Assembly: GCA_030040825.1 (NCBI GenBank) | Contig: JASHSY010000124.1 | Coordinates: 1-19,960, forward strand | DNA: 19,960 nucleotides | From: Xanthobacteraceae bacterium | GTDB taxonomy: Bacteria > Pseudomonadota > Alphaproteobacteria > Rhizobiales > Xanthobacteraceae | Direction of reading: 5' to 3' | Shown here: piece after piece, positions 15,702-19,960 of the stretch | Numbering within the stretch: the stretch's first letter is position 1 | Layout of the letters: the number at the start of each line of letters is the position of its first letter | Translations under genes and position numbers: made by a program | The notes under the pieces: model-generated | What the model was told of the DNA's origin: nothing | Databases searched by the model: none | The model's input: the letters and a program-made list of their open reading frames with translations, nothing else

Positions 15702-15985
15702 CGTCTGTCTCCTCAGTCGGTCCCAGATGCGGTGAAGACACCGAGTGGCACCGCGCGCCTATTGCGGACGGTGGCTCCGCGCCGCAAGCCAGATTTTGGC
15801 GAAAATCCGAAACGATCGTGTCGCCAAGGTTTCGTCAAGTGACAGCACCGGCCGGAAGGTCAAAATCCGATTGCCGGCAAAAACAAACCGACAAATACGG
15901 CGCAAGCATGGCTGCATCGCGCCATCGTCGGCCCGCGTTTATCCTCTGCACCAAGCTCGGCGCTACTGAAGCCGGCGGCAGTATT
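15702..15985. other. Gene-free leader/promoter region upstream of the cold-shock gene
   Basis: No credible gene is seen in these 284 bases. The sequence holds a perfect palindrome GATTTT-GGCG-AAAATC (15792-15807) and a 9-base direct repeat AAAATCCGA (15802-15810 and 15862-15870). A 7-base inverted pair, TTGGCGA and TCGCCAA, partly overlaps the palindrome. I could not identify a good -35/-10 pair. The region probably contains the promoter and structured 5' leader of the cold-shock gene. Confidence 0.5.
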
Positions 15986-16408
15986 CTAACCGACGATTTC
16001 GTTGCCGGAGAAGAATTGCGCAATTTCTTTTTGCGCGGTATCGGCGGCGTCGGAGCCATGCACTGAGTTTTCGCCGATCGAGCGCGCAAATGCTTTACGG
16101 ATGGTATTCGTAGCCGCCTTCGCCGGATCGGTTGCCCCCATCAGGTCGCGATACCCGGCGATCGCATTTTCCCCTTCAAGCACCTGAACGACTACCGGAC
16201 CGGACGTCATGAAATCGACGAGCTCGCGAAAAAACGGCCGCTCGCGATGGACGCCATAAAAAGTCTCGGCTTGCGCGCGGCTGATCAACGCCCGCTTCTG
16301 TGCGACAATGCGCAGTCCAGCCTTTTCGATCATCGCATTGATCACGCCGGTCAGATTGCGCGCCGTAGCGTCTGGTTTGATGATCGAAAACGTCCGCTCA
16401 ACGGCCAT
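15986..16408 (-). CDS. ndk: Nucleoside diphosphate kinase
   Basis: Ndk equilibrates nucleoside triphosphate pools by phosphate transfer through a histidine. It has 140 residues, the standard bacterial length. It begins MAVERTFSIIKPDA; the active-site residue is His117 in the signature NSVHGSDA; YGVHRERPFF (51-60) and the TDPAKAATNTIRKAFA helix (93-108) are typical. The ATG at 16408 is preferred to the preceding TTG at 16411: it gives the canonical N-terminus and AAAGGA lies 8 bases upstream. It has its own promoter candidate at 16453-16481. Confidence 0.98.
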   Translation of the reverse strand: MAVERTFSIIKPDATARNLTGVINAMIEKAGLRIVAQKRALISRAQAETFYGVHRERPFFRELVDFMTSGPVVVQVLEGENAIAGYRDLMGATDPAKAATNTIRKAFARSIGENSVHGSDAADTAQKEIAQFFSGNEIVG

Positions 16409-16448
16409 CAAAATTATCCTTTGGGGGTTTCGAACGAAGTGAAAGTTC

Positions 16449-16463
16449 GCGGCTTATAGCCGC
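16449..16463. repeat. Perfect 6-bp inverted repeat over the ndk -10 element
   Basis: GCGGCT-TAT-AGCCGC lies between the lipoprotein gene and ndk. Its central part coincides with the predicted minus-strand -10 hexamer TATAAG (16458-16453). There is no U-tail, so it is not a good terminator. It may be an operator or a chance dyad. Confidence 0.45.
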
Positions 16464-16481
16464 CACCAATCGTCTCGACAA
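16453..16481 (-). promoter_or_regulatory. Sigma-70-like promoter of ndk
   Basis: On the minus strand, TTGTCG (16481-16476) and TATAAG (16458-16453) are spaced by 17 bases, matching 4 and 5 of 6 consensus positions. The predicted transcript start near 16446 gives a leader of about 38 bases with the AAAGGA ribosome binding site. It lies just downstream of the lipoprotein gene, so ndk is probably transcribed independently. Confidence 0.6.
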
Positions 16482-16519
16482 GCGGAGCGCCCTCGCCGGC
16501 TGCGACCTTGCTGCAAACT

Positions 16520-17137
16520 TTAAGTCTTATCGGCAGCGTTGGGCGGCTCTTTGGGTTTTGCCGGCTTTTTCTTTGCGATCTTTTTCTTTGCCGGCTCGGG
16601 GGGCGGCGCCGGCGCGTCGACGCGGTCCATCTCGGTCAGCCGGCCGGCGGCGAAGCGATAGTCGCCCGGCCGCGTTCCGTTGCTGTAGGTGAAGACCACC
16701 GTCCGATATCCATTCGGATTCTTGCCGAAATTAATCGTGGTTGGCCGGCCCAAGCGGCCTACCACGTCGCATTCGGTCATTCCGATGGCGACGCCGCCAC
16801 CGATCAGGGAGGACATATCGGCTGAGACTTGGGCGCTGTCCGCGGCGGTTGCGCTTTTCACCTGTGGCGATTGAGGTTGCGGTGGCACCGCAGGTGGGGC
16901 TGGCGCCGCGGGACACGCGCCATTGGCGTCGATCAGATCATTCGCCGTGACCGGACGCTGTCCGTTCGTGCTATCCGAAAGATTGGAATAGGTGTAGCCG
17001 CCTTTGCTGCCGAACACGTCGAGCGGCTTCGCAAACCAGGCGGCACTCGTATCGAAGTCGCTGTTGGCGCAGCCACCGAGGGCAAGGGCCGCCGCCAGGA
17101 CCACAAATGCGCCAGTGCAATGCGACCTTACAAACAC
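16520..17137 (-). CDS. Putative lipoprotein with a BamE-like domain
   Basis: The 205-residue protein starts MFVRSHCTGAF and has a signal peptide with lipobox LGGC, so Cys23 should be lipidated and the mature protein anchored in the outer or inner membrane. A low-complexity Ala/Pro/Gln linker (about 80-105) precedes a small domain, GVAIGMTECDVVGRLGRPTTINFG ... VVFTYSNGTRPGDYRFAAGRLTEMDRV, that resembles the SmpA/OmlA (BamE) fold in spacing. The tail is a Pro/Lys/Ala-rich stretch (PEPAKKKIAKKKPAKPKEPP) that may bind cell wall or nucleic acid. GTG at 17137 is chosen because AGGGGA lies six bases before it and it gives a proper signal peptide; the open frame reaches 17242. Function is not established. 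Confidence 0.78.
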   Translation of the reverse strand: MFVRSHCTGAFVVLAAALALGGCANSDFDTSAAWFAKPLDVFGSKGGYTYSNLSDSTNGQRPVTANDLIDANGACPAAPAPPAVPPQPQSPQVKSATAADSAQVSADMSSLIGGGVAIGMTECDVVGRLGRPTTINFGKNPNGYRTVVFTYSNGTRPGDYRFAAGRLTEMDRVDAPAPPPEPAKKKIAKKKPAKPKEPPNAADKT

Positions 17138-17418
17138 CCACGGTCCCCTTAGACTTCCAGTCCGCATGGCAGGTTGCGCCGGTTTGTGGTGTGATCGTGG
17201 CATAGCCCGACGCAATGCTTCCATAGCCAGATTGCACACCACAGCGTGAAAAAAGGTAAAGGCAAAAACCCGTGATAGTGCAATTGCTTATGGGCAGCAT
17301 CCCCGCAAAGATATCCGGCAGTGTGACCCTTATCACGTACCGGCTCGCGAAACGGGGGCAGAATATCCGGAGTCGGGGGTAGGTTTCGAGGCAGAACGAC
17401 ACGTCCCAAGGACCATTC
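17138..17418. other. Divergent control region, no gene seen
   Basis: The 281 bases separate the leftward lipoprotein gene from the rightward hydrolase gene and should contain both promoters. I find no confident -35/-10 pair. The 8-base sequence ATATCCGG occurs twice (near 17310 and 17364). Apart from the AAGGA ribosome binding site before 17419, nothing else is supported. Confidence 0.4.
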
Positions 17419-18156
17419 ATGCAATTGCAATTCGTTGGGTGCGGCGACGCCTTCGGATCGGGCGGACGATTCAATACCTGTTTTCACCTGGTCGGACGCA
17501 ATTTCAATGTCCTGATAGACTGCGGCGCGAGTTCGGTCGTGGCGATGCACAAGCTTGCGATCAGTCGCAACGACATCAGCACCATCTTCCTGACCCATTT
17601 CCATGGCGATCACGTTGGCGGCGTTCCGTTTTTCCTGCTCGAAGCGAACTACGTGCTCGATCGCGAGCGCGCGCTGACCATTGTCGGGCCGCCCAGTCTC
17701 CAATCGCGCTTCGGCGACATCATGGAAGTTGGCTTTCCCGGAACGCGCGATCTAAAACTGAAATTTCCCTTGCAATTGAGAGAGCTGGAAATTGGCAAGC
17801 GAAATGACGTCGGCGCGCTACGGCTGACCCCGTTTCACGTCAAGCACGACGACCGGGCCGGTCCTTGCCTTGGTTTCCGATTCGAAGCGGAAGGCAAGGT
17901 TTTCGCCTATTCAGGCGATACCGAATGGACCGATTCACTGATCGACGTGGGCTATGAAGCTGATTTGTTCATCTGTGAGGCGTTCACGCGCGACAAGCCC
18001 GTGCCAACGCATATGACCTTGTCGTCGCTTGAGCGTCACCTCGGCCAAATTCGCCCGAAGCGTCTTATTCTGACGCACATGGGCCACGACATGCTGGCGC
18101 GCCGTGCCGAAATTCCGTTTGAGACCGCAGCGGACGGAATGGTCGTCGAGATTTAA
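17419..18156 (+). CDS. Metallo-beta-lactamase-fold hydrolase, RNase Z-like branch
   Basis: The 245-residue protein begins MQLQFVGCGDAFGSGGRFNTCF, as in RNase Z and related phosphodiesterases. The dinuclear zinc site is His60-x-His62-x-Asp64-His65 (LTHFHGDHVGG), His140 (or His143, FHVKHDD), Asp167 (YSGDTEW) and His220 (LTHMGHDM). It lacks the long exosite arm that RNase Z uses to grip tRNA, so a tRNA 3' processing role is doubtful; a cyclic-nucleotide or other phosphodiester or small-molecule hydrolase is more likely. AAGGA sits six bases before the ATG. No signal peptide is seen, so it is cytoplasmic. It converges on alaS with 11 bases between stop codons. Confidence 0.9.
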   Translation: MQLQFVGCGDAFGSGGRFNTCFHLVGRNFNVLIDCGASSVVAMHKLAISRNDISTIFLTHFHGDHVGGVPFFLLEANYVLDRERALTIVGPPSLQSRFGDIMEVGFPGTRDLKLKFPLQLRELEIGKRNDVGALRLTPFHVKHDDRAGPCLGFRFEAEGKVFAYSGDTEWTDSLIDVGYEADLFICEAFTRDKPVPTHMTLSSLERHLGQIRPKRLILTHMGHDMLARRAEIPFETAADGMVVEI

Positions 18157-18167
18157 GCGCGCAGCGT

Positions 18168-19960
18168 TCAGGGGCCGGGAGATACCGCGGGCTTAATCAA
18201 TTTCTTGATGGCGACGAGGGCTGCCTGGGCGGCAGCGCCATTCGGACCGCCGCCTTGCGCCATATCCGGCCGTCCGCCGCCACCCTTGCCGCCGAGTTCG
18301 GCGACGCCTGCTTGCACCATCTGCACCGCGTTGTTTGCACCGGTGAGGTCGCCGGTGACGCCGACAACTAGCGCAGCTTTTCCTTCCGGATCGTTGGCGA
18401 CGAGGATCACAATGCCCGAACCGAGCTTTTTTTTGCCTTCGTCGGCAAGGCTGCGCAAATCCTTGGCGTCGACGCCGCTCAGCGTCTTAGCCATTACCTT
18501 GACGCCGTCGATATCCTCGATGCCTTCATCGCCATCGGCCGACTGACCACCGCCCATCGCGAGTTTTTTCTTTGCATCGGACAATTCGCGCTCGAGCTTT
18601 TTACGCTCGTCCAGGAGCGCGGTGATCCGCCCCGGTACTTCGTCGACGGGCACACGTAATTCGGTTGCGCTCGCCTTGGCGAGCCGCGCGAAATGATTGG
18701 CGTTGGCGCGCGCGGCCTGCGCGGTCAGCGCCTCGATGCGCCGAACGCCCGAGCCGACTGCGGACTCGCCGACCACGGAAATAACGCCGATATCGCCGGT
18801 GCGGTTGACATGCGTGCCGCCGCACAATTCGACCGACCAGCCCATCGCATTGCCACCACTCTCGCCCATAGCGACGACGCGTACTTCGTCGCCATACTTC
18901 TCCCCGAACAGCGCGCGCGCCCCCGAAGCAACGGCGTCGTCGCGGCTCAACAGTCGGGTCGTTACCGGAGCATTCTGCAACACAACGTCGTTGGCGATGT
19001 CCTCGACGCGTTCGATCTCCGCTTCCGTCATCGGCTTCGGATGCGAGAAGTCGAACCGCAGCCGATCCGGCGCGACCAGCGAACCTTTTTGCGCCACGTG
19101 GTCGCCAAGCACCTGACGCAACGCTTCGTGCAAGAGGTGCGTCGCCGAATGGTTTTTTCTTATAGCGCTGCGTCGTGCATGCTCGACCTTGAGGTCGAGC
19201 GCGGTACCACCTTTGAGCGTGCCCTCATCGACCGTGCCGAGATGCACGAACAGATCGCCGGCGCGTTTCTGGGTATCAGTGACAGCGAACCGAATACCCT
19301 CACCGATCATCACCCCGGTATCGCCGATCTGCCCTCCGGATTCGGCATAGAATGGCGTTTGGTTGAGGACGACCGCTCCCGTCTCGCCCTTTTGCAACTC
19401 CGCCACTTCCTTGCCGTCACGCATCAGTGCCAGAACGACGCCGGCGGCAGTTTCCGTTTCGTAACCAAGAAAATCGGTGCCGCCGAATTTCTCGCGCAAC
19501 CTAAACCATACCGCCTCATCGGCGGCTTCGCCCGAGCCGGCCCATGACGCGCGCGCTTTCTTGCGCTGTTCTTCTAGCGCGTCAGTAAACCCAGCGATAT
19601 CGATACCAATACCGCGTGAGCGGAGCGCATCCTGCGTGAGGTCCAATGGAAACCCATAGGTGTCCGCTAGCAAGAACGCGGTTTCGCCATCCAGCATGTC
19701 ACCCTTTTTCAGCCGAGCACTCTTTTCCTCAAGAATTTCGAGTCCTCTGGCTAAGGTACGCCGAAACCGCACCTCTTCCAGACCGAGAATTTCAGTCGTT
19801 TGTTTGTCCGCGAGCACCAGCTCTGGATAGGCTCGACCCATTTCGTGCGTTAAGTCAGAAACCAGCTTCCACATCAGCGGTTCCTTGGCGCCGAGCAGTT
19901 CGGCGTGCCGCATGGCGCGGCGCATGATGCGGCGGAGCACATAGCCGCGGCCTTCATTCG
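18168..19960 (-). CDS. alaS: Alanine--tRNA ligase, C-terminal two thirds (runs off right edge)
   Basis: Alanyl-tRNA synthetase charges tRNA-Ala and edits mischarged Ser and Gly. About 597 codons are present; the class II catalytic core is mostly outside the window. Visible parts are the end of the core (NEGRGYVLRRIMRRAMRHAELLG) and the tRNA-recognition helices. The editing domain has its zinc site in NHSATHLLHEALRQVLG and CGGTHVNRTGDIG. A coiled-coil linker (ELRVPVDEVPGRITALLDERKKLERELSDAKKKL) leads to the DHHA1/C-Ala domain ending GGGRPDMAQGGGPNGAAAQAAL. The frame is open to the window edge with no break. An A8 run encodes a Lys triplet in the C-Ala domain (18427-18434). Confidence 0.97.
   Translation of the reverse strand, partial: NEGRGYVLRRIMRRAMRHAELLGAKEPLMWKLVSDLTHEMGRAYPELVLADKQTTEILGLEEVRFRRTLARGLEILEEKSARLKKGDMLDGETAFLLADTYGFPLDLTQDALRSRGIGIDIAGFTDALEEQRKKARASWAGSGEAADEAVWFRLREKFGGTDFLGYETETAAGVVLALMRDGKEVAELQKGETGAVVLNQTPFYAESGGQIGDTGVMIGEGIRFAVTDTQKRAGDLFVHLGTVDEGTLKGGTALDLKVEHARRSAIRKNHSATHLLHEALRQVLGDHVAQKGSLVAPDRLRFDFSHPKPMTEAEIERVEDIANDVVLQNAPVTTRLLSRDDAVASGARALFGEKYGDEVRVVAMGESGGNAMGWSVELCGGTHVNRTGDIGVISVVGESAVGSGVRRIEALTAQAARANANHFARLAKASATELRVPVDEVPGRITALLDERKKLERELSDAKKKLAMGGGQSADGDEGIEDIDGVKVMAKTLSGVDAKDLRSLADEGKKKLGSGIVILVANDPEGKAALVVGVTGDLTGANNAVQMVQAGVAELGGKGGGGRPDMAQGGGPNGAAAQAALVAIKKLIKPAVSPGP

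Noticed and set aside
1..19960. CRISPR arrays, tRNA genes, insertion sequences, toxin-antitoxin pairs or defence systems
   Set aside because: Nothing with regular spaced repeats, cloverleaf potential with a CCA-adjacent acceptor, transposase motifs or paired small genes was found on reading both strands.

Overview
The window is a GC-rich chromosomal segment that looks like an alphaproteobacterium, most likely Rhizobiales (Hyphomicrobiales; Bradyrhizobium or Xanthobacteraceae-like). This rests on protein character (an HdaA-type DnaA homologue starting with a QLALAL clamp motif, and the styles of PurM/PurN, Rnd and Ppk) and on a gene neighbourhood I remember from that order. It is an inference, because no database was searched. 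I see no tRNA, rRNA, CRISPR array, insertion sequence, phage gene or integration site.

Layout, left to right. (1) At 1-422 is the 5' part of aspS on the minus strand, running off the left edge. Divergent from it are a thiamine-diphosphate enzyme of the acetolactate synthase family (568-2223) and ribonuclease D (2291-3469). (2) A minus-strand polyphosphate block follows: ppk (5539-7776), then ppx (3975-5492), then a small four-helix membrane protein (3496-3888). A good sigma-70-like promoter lies upstream of ppk at 7920-7948. (3) A peroxide-defence pair comes next: katG on minus (8078-10240) and divergent oxyR on plus (10408-11346). A perfect inverted repeat of LysR type ends two bases before the oxyR start codon, and a clear hairpin terminator follows katG. 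(4) A minus-strand run holds a CDP-alcohol phosphatidyltransferase (13076-13621), an AI-2E/PerM family membrane protein (11980-13047) and hdaA (11309-11983). (5) Divergent from that run is the purine pair purM-purN (13724-15435), joined by an ATGA overlap. (6) Minus-strand single genes follow: a cold-shock protein, ndk with its own promoter, and a BamE-like lipoprotein. (7) A plus-strand metallo-beta-lactamase-fold hydrolase (17419-18156) converges on the 3' part of alaS, which runs off the right edge.

Functional themes: translation (aspS, alaS), RNA maturation (rnd), polyphosphate synthesis and degradation (ppk/ppx), nucleotide synthesis (purM, purN, ndk), replication control (hdaA), phospholipid synthesis, and H2O2 defence under local OxyR control. 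The region is mainly housekeeping.

I found no convincing undescribed multi-gene system. The points most worth a second look are at the DNA level: an A9 tract in ppx exactly at the boundary between the phosphatase core and the C-terminal helical domain; the operator and possibly leaderless start of oxyR; palindromes on the ndk and oxyR promoters; a possible Pho-box at the ppk promoter; and katG-oxyR and the TPP enzyme sitting inside what looks like an otherwise conserved gene block.
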